Below, piece after piece: positions 36,901 to 49,335 of a stretch of 64,000 nucleotides of DNA. How positions within the stretch are numbered: position 1 is the stretch's first letter; each line of letters begins with the position of its first letter. Where the stretch lies: contig NC_030851.1 of the NCBI RefSeq assembly GCF_000208745.1, forward strand, positions 3,885,289 to 3,949,288, in the 5' to 3' direction. The position numbers and the translations under genes are program-made. The notes under the pieces are model-generated. The model did not search any database and was not told the origin of the DNA. It saw only the letters and a list, made by a program, of their open reading frames with translations. The stretch comes from Theobroma cacao. Lineage: Eukaryota; Streptophyta; Magnoliopsida; Malvales; Malvaceae.

Positions 36901-39125
36901 AATTTGTAGCACCATGTTGGACAATTATACTGCTCAATAGCATAAGATTGAGATGAATGATCAGAAGAATGACTTACCTTGTTATACTGGATGTCAATTA
37001 TAGTCTCAATTCCTCTCTCGATTACCCCGCAAATGCGACAAACATAACCAAGATCATCCTTCAAGACAAAAGAATGATCACAATCCTCCTCATCTTCTGA
37101 CATGCGTTCACTTGATGATGGATCCTCAAAACCATCCTACCAAAAGCATCATAAGTCATAATGAATATTGGAATACTTGCTAGGGGATAACTAATTGCCT
37201 ATAGTTCAATAATTATAAAATTTCAACTAATTCCAGTACATAAAACAAGAGTTTTCTAATTCTCCATGAAGGTCAAAAGCAAGTAGCAGACCCAAAAAAA
37301 TTGACCTAAATAATAGAAACAACAATGTCAGAGGTTGTTTCCTACTGACACAACCAGAAATAGGGATGACGATTTTACACGAAAAAGAACAAGACCAAGA
37401 TGTTTAGAATCAGAACATAGTGCAAATAGGTAACTCAAAAAGAAAATAACAAAAGGAAAATTCCAAAAAAAAAAATCTTTCATGTCTATATATACTAATA
37501 AGTGATATCAAGCAAGAGCAAAGTTAGATAATGTACTAATTTCATCAAGCAAAATCATCTGCTTATGAAATCTTTGCCATTGGATGTTTTGCTCTGTGTG
37601 TTCTTTTCATCTTTCAATCTAAATGCACAAGATCCAACACAGTCTGAATGAGACCAAAGACCAGACTAACATATCTAAACACAAAACCCCAAACCATGAG
37701 TAATTCGTCATCTCTATAGCTTCAGAAAAGAATTCAAAAACTACTACTTCAGGCGTTTGCACAGTTGTTAACCCAAAACAGAGAAAGAATAAGGCTTGAC
37801 ACAATCTACATCTAAAAAAGGCATGTTCATTGCCAATTCAAAATAAAGTAAAGATGATATAATAATAATAAAAGGATAAAGGATATCCACCAATTACTCT
37901 TGATGAGCAGTGTAAAATACCTTGGAAAACTCTAATGCCATTGACATCTCCTGCCAAATATCTCCCAAACCATCATCTGCAGCCTCAGTTTGAGTATCAA
38001 CATCCTCTTCAACACCAACATAAACACCTTTATCCTTCTTGATACCAATTTCGCAGGTTAGACTAACTTTTTCTTCTTTGTAAATTCTGTTTCCCATGGA
38101 CTCCCTAACCTGAGATACATTAGGCTCCCCAACCTGAAATACACCGATCACACCAATCAAATTAAGATTGGATCAAAATATTAATAAAAAACGTGAAACA
38201 TACAATTTAGCATTTGAAGCCCACTACCATAGTACTCAAAACACACTCAAGTACACACAAAGAGAGAGTGCTTTATCATTTTATATCCCTATCTCCTTCT
38301 TCAAACACACAACCAAAAATTTAAATGAGCACAACAACATACCGGTATCTCCTTAGAGAGTAATATCCCAGATGGCTTCCTCAGTACAATTTCCTGAACA
38401 GGATGTAGAGGCCTCCGACTTCTGCTGTCTTCATCATCCGAATCCAGAATTACTACAGGTGACGCCATTGATGTGATGCCACTTTCAGCAGACTCGTCTT
38501 CCAAGTCAATAAAATTTGTCCGTGACAAATGGGCAAGTTGTCGACTTGGCAACTGTGACGCCTCTTTCCTTGGGCTCTTTTCCACATCCGCTAACACATT
38601 GGAAAGACAAGGATGCAAAGCAAGCACCTTACTTACCAATTGCATATTCCTAGAGATAAGGGCCTCTAAATCTTTTGTAACACTTCCGTATTTACCACCG
38701 GTATTAAAGGTTTCAAGCATACTGGAGACTGCACATGGGTCAGAGTAATCGACAACATTTGGAGAGACAGTTTCATGCCGTGGTTTTCCAGGAGTGGCCA
38801 CGCTGTCATCATCTTTTGAATCACGCGATATTTTCGTCCTTTTACAACCTTTAGAATAGAACTCTGTTATCAAAACACAATAAAGTGTAAAACTCCGAAA
38901 AACGAAAGCCAAAGCAACCAACTATTAAATATAAATTCATTTTTGTCCTCATTTTATATTTTTGCTGTTTACACAATTGAAAGAAACAACTAACAAATTC
39001 AAAAGAAATTTGACTTTCTAGGCAAAGAAATAAACAGATTAAGAACGTACAAATATAACGGAATGCATGTAAATACCTTTTGAGCCTCCGTAATTTGTTC
39101 GCAAAACCGGCAGGGGAGACTCCAT
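33927..39125 (-). CDS. DRD1: SNF2 chromatin remodeler DRD1-like (RNA-directed DNA methylation)
   Basis: SNF2-family ATPase of the plant-specific DRD1/CLSY group. In Arabidopsis, DRD1 belongs to the DDR complex that recruits RNA polymerase V for RNA-directed DNA methylation. Exons 39125-39077, 38848-38343, 38133-37921, 37136-36978, 35765-34012 and 33930-33927 total 2685 nt (894 residues; DRD1 is about 888). The last exon supplies only one base plus the stop codon, so the protein ends LYKR, as DRD1 does. The N-terminal half is acidic and poorly conserved, with a Cys pair in [15 protein letters not shown]. The helicase domain carries Walker A APGSGKTF, the DEGH box [11 protein letters not shown] (not DEAH, characteristic of this group), [19 protein letters not shown], the C-lobe [17 protein letters not shown] and motif [13 protein letters not shown]. 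It could be orthologous to DRD1 or to its paralogue CHR34; the context fits both. Confidence 0.92.
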
Positions 39126-42100
39126 TCAATCACTTAATTGAAAGTGAACGCTGCTGCTAAGAGAGAAACATAAGAAGAATAAGAGGAATAATCTTCAAAA
39201 TATTAAACAGATAAAACTCTAGAATCAGAGTTTCATGCCCTAAATTAGGCAAATTAGAGCAGAGATTAAAATAAAAGCACTCACATTTTTTTGCTGCTCG
39301 AACTGAAGAAATAAACAACAATGAAAACAACGTCCGCTTTTAGTCGCAGCCTTTCAGCCTTCCTCTGCCTCAACAGCCGAGCGGGAGAGGAAGTGTGTGA
39401 GAGAAGCAGAGAAGCCTGCTGCCATGTTCCGTAGACTTTTCTCTTTTATTTTTTAATTTACTCTTTTCAGCTTCATTATAAAAGGGTGAAAACTTGTGTG
39501 CATCGGACTCGGAGATAGAAAGTGTATGATATGTACAGGTGGCGTAACAAAATTCCGTAAATAAGTTCCGCTCCAGGAATTATGACGTGGACCAATACGA
39601 AAGCACCATGTGGTGAGCCTAGAAACAAAAAGCAAGATGTGGGCGTAGAAAACCAAGATTTAATATATCACGCGTTAACTGGTCCCACGAATGCGTGCCG
39701 TAACCCATAAGGCTGATTGTTTGATGCCTGGAATACGACCCAATACACATTCACATCCCATAGTTTCCCCTCATTTCCTAATCAATATTCGTTTCTTGAA
39801 TAACAAAATTTTAAGTTGGAATTTAAATTCTTTGCTTCGAATTATATAAAATATTATATTTTTAATTTATTAGATTAGATATATAGTTTATTTTAGGTTG
39901 TATAAACTGTCAATCGGTATTAAAGTTAGATAAAAATAAATCAAGGTTTTCCAATTTAGTTGATAAAAAAATTAGTACAGTAGATGTTTTTTTTCTAGTA
40001 AATTGTTAAAGTATATTTTTATCATAATATTTAGATATAATATTTTAAAAAATTTTAATTATTTAAAAATTAAAATAAATTTTTATTTTTTATCATATTC
40101 AATCAAAATTTTATATTTTTATTTTAAATCAAATAAGCATTTATACTAAAAGTTTTTTTAGTTAAAATGTAACTTGTATTTTATGTTACATAATATTAAC
40201 GTGATATGTTGACATATTATAATGAATGATAATATATCATGTTAATATAATATGATACGATGATAGAATCATTTGATATTTTTCATTCTGCATATTAAAA
40301 TTACGTGCATATAAAATGATAAGTGATATTTTATTAATAACAATTAGTAAATCGTTAGTTATATGACATTTGACTCATAATAAAACTACATGGTTTTTTT
40401 TTCTAAGAATCAAAATTTATTAAATTACAATCGAATAAGAAAAACATATTTCCAACATATCATTTATTAGAAAACTTCAAATAGCAAATGATGAACATCA
40501 TAAAACACATAATCATTAATTGTGTCGAAACCCTTATTAGCCATGTAGTTAGTTAAAGTATTTCCTTAGCTGAAAATATGCTGCTTTTTAACATCCCATT
40601 GACGTTGAAGTAGTTGCGGAATGACTTGAATAAGATCCTAGTTAGAGATGATGATGAGATGAAGTGATAGCTTAAAAAATTACATGGTTTTGATTGAATG
40701 CAATTGAAAAATATTAATTTAATTTTTTAAATAATTAAAAATTTTTAAAAACATTATGTTTAATATTTACTTAAATGATCAATTCAAAACAATACCAACT
40801 TTCGGGTAAAACCACTGTTTTAACACAAATTTTCATAAGTCTTATAATTTTATAATAATATTATTATTAATTATATTAAAAATATATAATAATTAAAATA
40901 ATTAATAAAATATCCACCTAATAAATATCTATTTTCTCACTTTTATATCTCTATTAATTTTTAACTATTTATCTCATTTTTCATCAAAAATATGTAAAAA
41001 TTAAAATAATTAATAAAATGATATATTCTCTTAATTCTCTAATTATGTGCTTAATAAATCTCAATTTTTCATTACTTCTCAATTCCTACGATACTATTAA
41101 TTTTCAATTATTTCTTATATTCCCAATCAACTAAGATAATATATATTTAATTATCTCTATTGCTTATTAATTTTCTTTTTTCATTTGCTATTCTTCTTTT
41201 CATTTCAATAAAAAACCTCATTTTCTTAATTTTAATAAAAATAACTTCATTTAAGTTTTTAATTTTAAAATTTTAAAATTATTGAGTTGCAGTGGATTCA
41301 AAATTGACATAATAAACATTACCACTATCCTTGAAGGCCAAGGTTCATTATTTGATTATATTTTCTATCTCTGGTTTACCGTGCAGAAAATATATAATTT
41401 TAGCTGAAGTTAAAGCAACACTTCCCGGAAAGTGCAAGGAATTTCGTTAGTCTCTTCGTAGCATTTTCTCAAGCATTGACTCAGTTAGACAATGAAAAAT
41501 ATATATTTTTACTTTATCTGCATTTCAATACAGTAAAAAGATTTCATCTAAACTCGTAGATTTTCATTTTTATGTATTTTGATCATATTTGATAATGATT
41601 CAATCAACCAAATTGATCTTACTTATATGTGTCACGTACTAATTGAGCAAAGTGTTATACCTTAATCGGTAATCAAAATATACATATCACATAATTTCAT
41701 TGTATTATACCAAAACATAAGTATAACTTATATTTATAGTCAATTGGTTCCAAAGTTGACTTAATTATTGACTCCATAACTAATTTTCTTTTTAAGTTGC
41801 TGCTTAGGTAAAGTTTAGTAAATAAGTCTAGGATGTCAATAATTTTCAATCATAATCATATTTAGAAAAAAGAAAATTATATTAATGTGAGGCAATAAGT
41901 ACTTTTTTAAAGAAAGTAGTACTACTACTTTTGCATAAGTTAATACAAAATTAAGATAGTTGTACCATTAATTAAATATTAAGAATGTGTATCACATTCT
42001 CAATATCAAACACTACCTAAAATATTTTGTATTTTTATAATATTGTCGGTAATTATAAAAATAAAATACATACATTAAATATATTAAAAAAGTGATTAGA

Positions 42101-42821
42101 AATCAAATTTAGCATGCAATGGAGAAGGGGGAATATGATATTTCAAAACATTGGCTTTATTTTTTTTTTATTTTAAAAAAATAAAATTTGGTCAAATGAT
42201 TGAGCTGGACATTTGTACACCATTAAAGCAACAAAGACTTCCGACTTTCTCAGTCTTCCTTCAACTACTCTAAATAATAATTGAAGGACTCGGTTAAAGC
42301 CCAAAACAAGATACTTTGATATGCATATCCAAACACAGGCATTGTCTGCTTCTGTTCACAATAGGGGTAAACTAAACAGTATTTCCAAACACCACCGAAA
42401 TCCACAGAGCTCAAGCCTCAAATTGTTCGCCGGGGGCCAAGCCAAGCCACTTGAAAACTCTCGGTCTCAGTGAGAGAGAGAGAGAAAGTAATAGGGGGTA
42501 GGGTTTTTTTTTTTTTTATAATTGTTAATAATTTTATTTTTTTAAATTTAAGTTGTATTTTGTTTCTTTTTTTTTTTTACGTTTTTTATTCGACCTTTGG
42601 CGCTCCTTCAGCTGCCCTTTCCTAATCACGGCCATTTAGATTCCCTTAGCCGTTGTTTCACGTCCCGTGTTCGATTCCCTACAAACCTCGGAAAAACCTC
42701 TCTCTCTCTCTCTTAATCTCTATAAAAAATAAGAGAAAGAAGAAAATTCGTCTTTCATTTCACTCTTCTCTGCTTCTCTCTTCTTATTATTCTTCTTGCT
42801 CTCTCTGGCTTGACTCCAGAA
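39126..42821. other. Divergent spacer between DRD1 and SAE2 starts
   Basis: The two flanking genes are transcribed away from each other, so promoters sit at both ends (about 39126-39450 and about 42400-42821). The SAE2 side ends in a CT-rich leader (CTCTCTCTCTCT near 42700). The middle 39800-42200 is AT-rich with many short TATAA/ATTTTTA words and no recognisable gene. Confidence 0.55.
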
Positions 42822-45800
42822 ATGGCTTCACAAGAACAGTTATCCGCCATAAAGGTACGAAATAATTATTCCAAAAAAAAAGAGGCAAAATTATGAGAAA
42901 TATGAACAGTTAGTTTAAGTATAATTTAACTTTTATTTTTCCTTTTTTAATGGTAGGGGGCGAAAGTGCTTATGGTTGGGGCTGGTGGGATTGGTTGTGA
43001 GCTTCTCAAGACTCTTGCTCTTTCTGGGTTTCAAGATATTCATATTGTAAGTCAATAGACTTTCTGTTTAATATTTCTTAAAAATGGGTTTTATTTTTTC
43101 CCAGCTTTTACTTTACCCATTATTTACTGACGAGTAGGGTTTTTTTTCTTCTGTGTTCTACTCATTTATTATGTTTATGTTTTTGCTTTTTTAAATTCTT
43201 TGTTTAACTGGAGTTGGCGCTAGGGTTTAAACAGTGTAATTAAGTTTTTACGTTAAACTCTTTTTTTAAAGACTTAGGGTGCATAATTATGTTTGATATT
43301 GGCAGAAATTAGTTTGTAAAAAAATTCACGGGGAATTATTTAATTTTCATGGGTCTTAAGTTTTTATTTACCTTTGTTTATGGTATTTATCGAAACGGCA
43401 GTATGTCTGAAATGTGACACTAATTAGTGAGATGCTAATCCTAAAATGTTGCAAAGTGATTTTTTGCTGTCTCTATGGGCGATGACAGTGATCTGTCCTC
43501 GAGGTTTAGTTTGTTTACTGGAGATTTTTGGATGCATGTTTTAGGTGGCATGGGCAAAATCAGTTCGACAATAGATTCGGGTGGTTTTCATGCAATTGAT
43601 TTGTAGTGGTAATGTTGAAACTGAAGGTGGAACCTATGGTGCTTTTGTGCATTTTATAGGACAGTGAAATTGGTAGCAGCACAGAGGTTATCATGCTTGG
43701 AAAGCATATTGTCAAAATGGCCGTTGTCTGGGGAGATAGTGGAAGTTTTGAGTGGTGGTAGTACGATGTTGTCTTTAGTTTGGCTTGATTGGAAGCAATG
43801 CTAATGGTTGATTTTTGTAGTGGCGTGAATTGGTCATAGCAGTTTAGGGATGGGGTTGGTTATGATGATACAAAAGTTAGATGCATTGTTCTAAAATTGT
43901 GCTAAGTGCTGATAATAAGTTACTGATGTTTTGGGTGCTAGTTACCGGTGTATCAATCCTATAGGTGGAGGTGGTGCTAAGGATGGTACCTGGGTATCAT
44001 CATTTTACTTGGAAATTTGATGGATGTAAAAATTTTTGTTTCATTTGTTTTTTACTATTATTAAAATATGTTAGTTACTATGTGTTGGAAGTGAAGTTGA
44101 TCATGTGGGGTTTGAGCTGGTATTTTGTTTTTGGATTGCTTGCATCTAATTTACTGGCTTAAGTATTTGGTATTTTATTTTGGAAATTACTTATTCATGC
44201 AATTATATTTATCTGCTTGTAGATTGACATGGACACTATAGAAGTCAGCAACCTGAATAGACAATTTTTGTTCCGACAATCCCATGTTGGGCAGTCTAAG
44301 GCCAAGGCAAGTACATTTAAAAGCATTTTTCTTTGTTAGCTTGCATTGGAAATTATAAGTTGATGATTTATATTTCATCAATATTTTGATCAGGTCGCTC
44401 GAGATGCAGTCTTAAGAGTCAGGCCCAATATAAGCATTACACCATACCATGCAAATGTTAAGGAGTCTCGCTTCAATGTGGATTTCTTTAAAGAGTTTGA
44501 TGTTGTTCTGAATGGGCTGGATAATTTAGATGCAAGGCGCCATGTGAACCGTCTTTGCCTGGCAGCTGACGTACCATTGGTTGAAAGTGGGACCACAGGG
44601 TTCTTGGGACAGGTAATTTAGGTTTTTACATGTCTTTTAGCAATAATCTTTTTATTCTCATCTTGCAACTAGGTTGCATGTGTGGATTGCTCATGGTCAG
44701 GCTTCATCTAATTTTTCTTAGTTTGTGCGAGTATGAATCCAATAAATTTATTTTGATCTTACATGCTGTATAACCAATAATCTGAAGTTCCATTATTTTA
44801 TGCGAAGAATTACTTATTGAAGGAACTCACTCCTAGAACAGGTGACCTTTTCTACCTTATTCCCGTAGCATCTTAAGTTTCTGTTTGGACGGAGCTTGTT
44901 TCTCTTGGCAAGTGCTATCGAAGGCTTCATAAAATTTTTTAGCAAATGGGTCCTATACAAATATTATCAATGCTGGGATACATCTTTGAAATATGATTGA
45001 AAGTTTATGGGTTGCTTTTTCTCCATTGGCGAAAAAAGTTACTGGTTTTCTTGGTCTGAACTTCAAATTTGACTAGAGTAAAAGTTCATGCAGTGCATTA
45101 AGCAATTTAATTCAGTAAAAAAAAGGTAAAATGTTCCTTTACTTCTAGTTTAACATGTGCATGTATTTGCTTTTGTTTCTCTTTGTACTTGTTTAGTAAC
45201 TTAATCTTATGATTGCTTAAGGTTCTGAAGGTTAGAGTTCCTTAGAGTTCGTGGCTATGTTTGACTACTGAAATTGTTTGTTATTTGACTTCAAAAACTT
45301 GAACTTTCGTGTTATTGCTTGTCAAGTCCTCTCTATCTCTTATACACATTATAAAATTATATTTCTGGTGTTACTCCCCTTCTTTGTTTTGCTTGGTTTC
45401 AGTGTTATGTTATTAATTTGTCTGAATGGTTCTGATGATGACCATTTTGTATGATTATAATTATCTTGGATGCAGGTCACTGTACATTTGAAGGGAAAAA
45501 CAGAATGCTATGAATGTCAGCCAAAACCTGCCCCAAAGACTTATCCTGTATGTACAATTACAAGCACTCCATCGAAGGTAATCATTCATTGAGCTGAGAG
45601 ATTTTTATTTGGGTGGGGGTAGGGTGGGATTTCATTTGCTTTTATTGGCTTTCAGCAACCATTAGTTGCTAGAACTATAATGATTAAATCTATTTGTTGT
45701 TTGCCATGAAACTGCTATGCCACAATTTCTAATCATATTGTTTGGTTTGTAGTTTGTTCATTGTATTGTGTGGGCAAAGGACCTGCTTTTTGCAAAGTTG

Positions 45801-48342
45801 TTTGGGGACAAGAATCTAGAAAATGATTTGAATGTGCACTCTAATGATGCTGCAAATTCTTCAGAACATTCAGATGTATTTGAATATAGAAAAGATGAAG
45901 ATATCGAAGAATATGGAAGAAGAATATATGATCATGTGTTTGGTCATAACATAGAAGTGGCTCTGTCTAATGAAGAAACGTGGAAAAACCGTAACAAACC
46001 ACGGCCTATATATAGTAAGGATGTCCTGCCCGAGAAACTATCTGAACAGAATGGAAACATGGAAAAAGGTTGTGTAACTGATGACGTCTCTGCCATGGCA
46101 TCTCTGGGCTTGAAAAATCCTCAGGATGTATGGAGCCTTGGAGAAAATTCAAGAGTTTTCCTCGAGGCTTTGAGATTATTTTTCTTGAAGAGGGAAAAGG
46201 TCAATGTTGATCTCTTGCTTTTGAAAAACTAAATGATCATCTCTTCCTACCAAGTTAGACTGATTTATTTTACCATTTGACAGGAAATAGGGAACCTGAC
46301 TTTTGATAAAGATGATCAATTGGCTGTGGAATTTGTTACTGCTGCTGCAAATATTCGTGCTTCTTCTTTTGGGATTCCTTTACATAGTCTTTTCGAAGCT
46401 AAAGGTATTGCTGGTAATATCGTGCATGCTGTTGCAACAACAAATGCTATCATAGCTGGGTTGATCGTGATTGAAGCAATTAAGGTTTTAATAAAGGATA
46501 GCAACAATTACAGGTCTAGTTCAGTTTCTTTTTTTTCTATTCAATTTGTTTTCTTGTGAATATTTTTTTGATTTAAATACGAAGTAATTATGTAGTTCAG
46601 TTTTGTCGTAAGTACTGAGTGTATGTTATTGTGTTCATTTTAGTACAAAGTAATATATAGCGGTCATTGTCATTGTTCAAAATTATACTTCTCATCTTAA
46701 TCCGTCATGAGTGCAAATTACTTTTTTATGATAATTATGCTGTATTTCAGTTCTAATCTGTTTTGGATGCCCATGCAGGATGACATATTGTCTAGAACAT
46801 CCTTCAAGAAAGATGCTTCTTATGCCTGTGGAACCCTATGAACCTAACAAGTCTTGCTATGTTTGTTCAGAGGTATATCTAAAATGCTTGTTTGAATGGA
46901 ATTTCCTTTGTAAATGTTTCAAATCACACTTACGTACGTGTAATATCTTGAAAACAGACACCTCTATCACTTGAGGTTAATACTCATCGTTCTAAGCTGC
47001 GGGATTTCGTTGAAAAGATTGTTAAAGCCAAACTTGGCATGAACTTTCCACTAATTATGCAAGGGGCAAGTATTCTTTATGAAGTTGGTGAAGATCTTGA
47101 AGAGGATATGGTAGCAATTTATGCTGCAAACCTTGAGAAAGTAAATTTTTCCCCCTATCCTCGCTTTTAAATAAAATATTTCAATATAAATTTGCTGCCT
47201 TTCTACAATCAATTACTTCTGGGTTCAAAATCTTGAAATTACAGGTGTTTTTCTTTTACACTTCGGCACAAAAGAAGTGCGATGATTGTGATTTATTTCT
47301 CTTCACAGGCCTTATCCGAGCTGCCTTCTCCAGTTACTAGTGGGACTGTGCTTACTGTCGAGGATCTTCAGCAGGAGTTCTCACGCAATATCAATATCAA
47401 GCATAGGTTTGTCTTTTCCTTGATTATCTGAATGAAAAAAATTTAAAAATCCTGTTCTGTTTTGTCCCTAGAAGGCTCTTTAAAAATATCTGATGAATGT
47501 TAGACTGGCTTCATCAAATTAATTTCTCTTTTTTGCCTCTCTTTTTTCTGTGGTGTACTTGTGTGTATAGTGGTTACATCTTTTGCTCCTGGCATATGTA
47601 TCTTACTCCCTGGTTAAAACATGAAAAATCACAGAATTTATTTAGCTAAAATAATCTGTTTTGGTGATTGCATGTCAATTAATAAGGTTGTTTTTTTTTT
47701 CTCTACTGATTCTTGACATTACTCATATAATTAGACTATTAAGTCATGATGAGTACGGGCTGATCTCAAAGTTGGTGGTTTTATATGTACTTTATTTGCT
47801 TCTGAATGCCTTCTCTAATTTGCTTTTGTGTGAGTGTCATATGGCCAGCTTGTAAATTTTATACATGATGCTTGTATTGTCAATGGAAGTTGCATCAATT
47901 GTTATCCTGCATTTGGGCATTCGTCCTCAAATATTAAGAGTGATTTATAAAATTTACTCTTTATTCTCGCAGGGAAGAATTTGATGAGGAGAAGGAACCT
48001 GATGGAATGCTTCTCTCTGGATGGGTTGAACCTCCTGTTGATAAGGACAAGAATAAGCCTATTGGAAATGGTGAAAGTACATCCAATGCTTTACCAGCAG
48101 AGGAGAGTCTGGAGGCCAAGAAGGACGTTACAATTCAGGAAATTTCAGAGGTGACTGAAATTGCTACTGGGACGAAAAGAAAATTGTCTGAGGTTTCGAA
48201 AGGCACCACTCCAGATCATTCAGGCCTTTCTGATGAAACTCGAAATCACAATCAACTCGAAAAGCTTGATGTTGATGATGAGGATGATGAACTCATGATA
48301 TCTGATGATTGGGAATCACTCACCAAGAAGAAAAGGTTGTAA
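42822..48342 (+). CDS. SAE2: SUMO-activating enzyme subunit 2 (E1 catalytic subunit)
   Basis: Catalytic subunit of the nuclear SUMO E1. With SAE1 it adenylates SUMO and carries it as a thioester before transfer to SCE1. Exons 42822-42854, 42957-43046, 44223-44306, 44394-44612, 45476-45577, 45753-46199, 46284-46513, 46779-46872, 46958-47140, 47309-47406 and 47973-48342 total 1950 nt (649 residues; the Arabidopsis protein is about 625). The Rossmann ATP site is [15 protein letters not shown] (residues 15-29). The catalytic Cys lies in [12 protein letters not shown], and zinc ligands are in ECYECQ and SCYVCSE. A ubiquitin-like domain follows (exons 9-10), then an acidic tail and a basic KKKRL end that can serve as a nuclear signal. 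Intron 3 starts with GC rather than GT. The start [11 protein letters not shown] is the only ATG in exon 1. Confidence 0.95.
44307..44312 (+). other. Non-canonical GC splice donor in SAE2 intron 3
   Basis: Exon 3 ends SKAK and exon 4 begins [11 protein letters not shown], exactly as in the SAE2 family. The junction reads AAG|GCAAGT, the usual consensus of GC-AG introns. The nearest GT, four bases on, would break the frame. Confidence 0.85.
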
Positions 48343-48943
48343 TAGGTTTGACATCATCTTGCTTGTGGACAGCATCTTACCTCTGATTTTGTATCATTAG
48401 GTTAAAATGGTGATTCTTTTGGAGGCCATAATTGTTATTATGTTAGGACAGAGTCTATAGTATGTTGCTTTGGTTAGATGTTACTAATTGTTACGTCCAT
48501 TCCCCTTTTGTGGTTTACAAGCGTAGCAACAATGTGTATTCCTCCTAGTTTTAGATTAACAGAGGGTTGTAACGCTGCGACTATTCAGAATTCTTTGAAC
48601 ATCAATGTGAAATGAAATCAATGTTGGAACTAAATGGGAGCTGCTTCCTCTGATAGCTAGAAACTATGAACTTCTTTCTACAGGTGGCCGATCATGGTTC
48701 TTTGGCATGCTTCAGGGATGATTCCATATGACTCTCAGCCTGAAGCAATGAATGTAATGCATTGCCATATTCACCAGGCATGAAGGCATGTTGGTCACGT
48801 CAAGAAGAAAGGTAATTCTTAATTGTTACTATTATTATGCAATTCTTGCATTCTGCAGATGGATATAATGCGAAACTGAAAACTCTCTTTGTTTTTGATT
48901 AAAGTAAATTGAATTCATGTTCACAATCGGATAGCAGATATAT
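48343..48943. other. Convergent spacer after SAE2
   Basis: 3' UTR of SAE2 (to perhaps 48640) and the 3' UTR of the OXS3-like gene on the other strand. No further gene is seen. Confidence 0.55.
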
Positions 48944-49335
48944 TTACACGCCAATGCAAGGCGCAGCGCAATGAGTGCAACTGGATACTCTACGACATGG
49001 ATGAGGAGTGTAAAGCTGCATCTCCTTCTTATTTGAATACTTCTTCCTTTTCTTCGCGTCGGGATGTTCTTGTTTCTTGAGATCCTCGACGCAACGAACA
49101 TCTGCAATGCACGCGAATGATCTTGCTTTTCCCGAGTAATACCTCGACAACCCTCGCCTGCTGAACAACAAACGTTACCCATCATGTTGAATCATCAAAC
49201 ATTTTAATTAGTTTTTGTTTTCTAATGATAGAAACAACATGATTAGCCACAAACCAAATCAAATCCTTACTTTTGGGGAAGGTTGCTCCTCAAGGCTCCC
49301 ATGTCGAAAGCCCTCTTTTCAGTTTGATCCTCCAT
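48944..49335 (-). CDS. OXIDATIVE STRESS 3-like small protein (2 exons)
   Basis: A small plant-specific nuclear-type protein of the OXS3/OXS3-like family, whose members affect stress tolerance; the biochemical role is unclear. Exon 1 (49335-49271) reads MEDQTEKRAFDMGALRSNLP. Exon 2 (49157-48944) continues the frame with KRGLSRYYSGKARSF, ADVRCVEDLKKQEHPDAKKR and a Cys-rich tail. The two exons total 279 nt (92 residues). The signature is the G-L-S-(R/K)-YY-x-GK-(S/A)-(R/Q)-SF core followed by V-x-D-L-x-K, as in OXS3 proteins. The acceptor is a CAGCAG tandem: the second AG gives QKRGLSRYY, and the first adds one residue (QNRRGLSRYY). The overlapping minus-strand frame running from 49185 to 48835 reads through the intron and is not real. 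Confidence 0.82.

Noticed and set aside
42655..42690. A tRNA T-loop-like GTGTTCGATTCCC
   Set aside because: No acceptor stem, D arm or anticodon arm can be fitted upstream; it is in the SAE2 leader region.
48835..49185. A 116-codon minus-strand frame as a separate gene
   Set aside because: It overlaps the OXS3-like exon in another frame and reads through its intron; only the 92-residue spliced product has family signatures.
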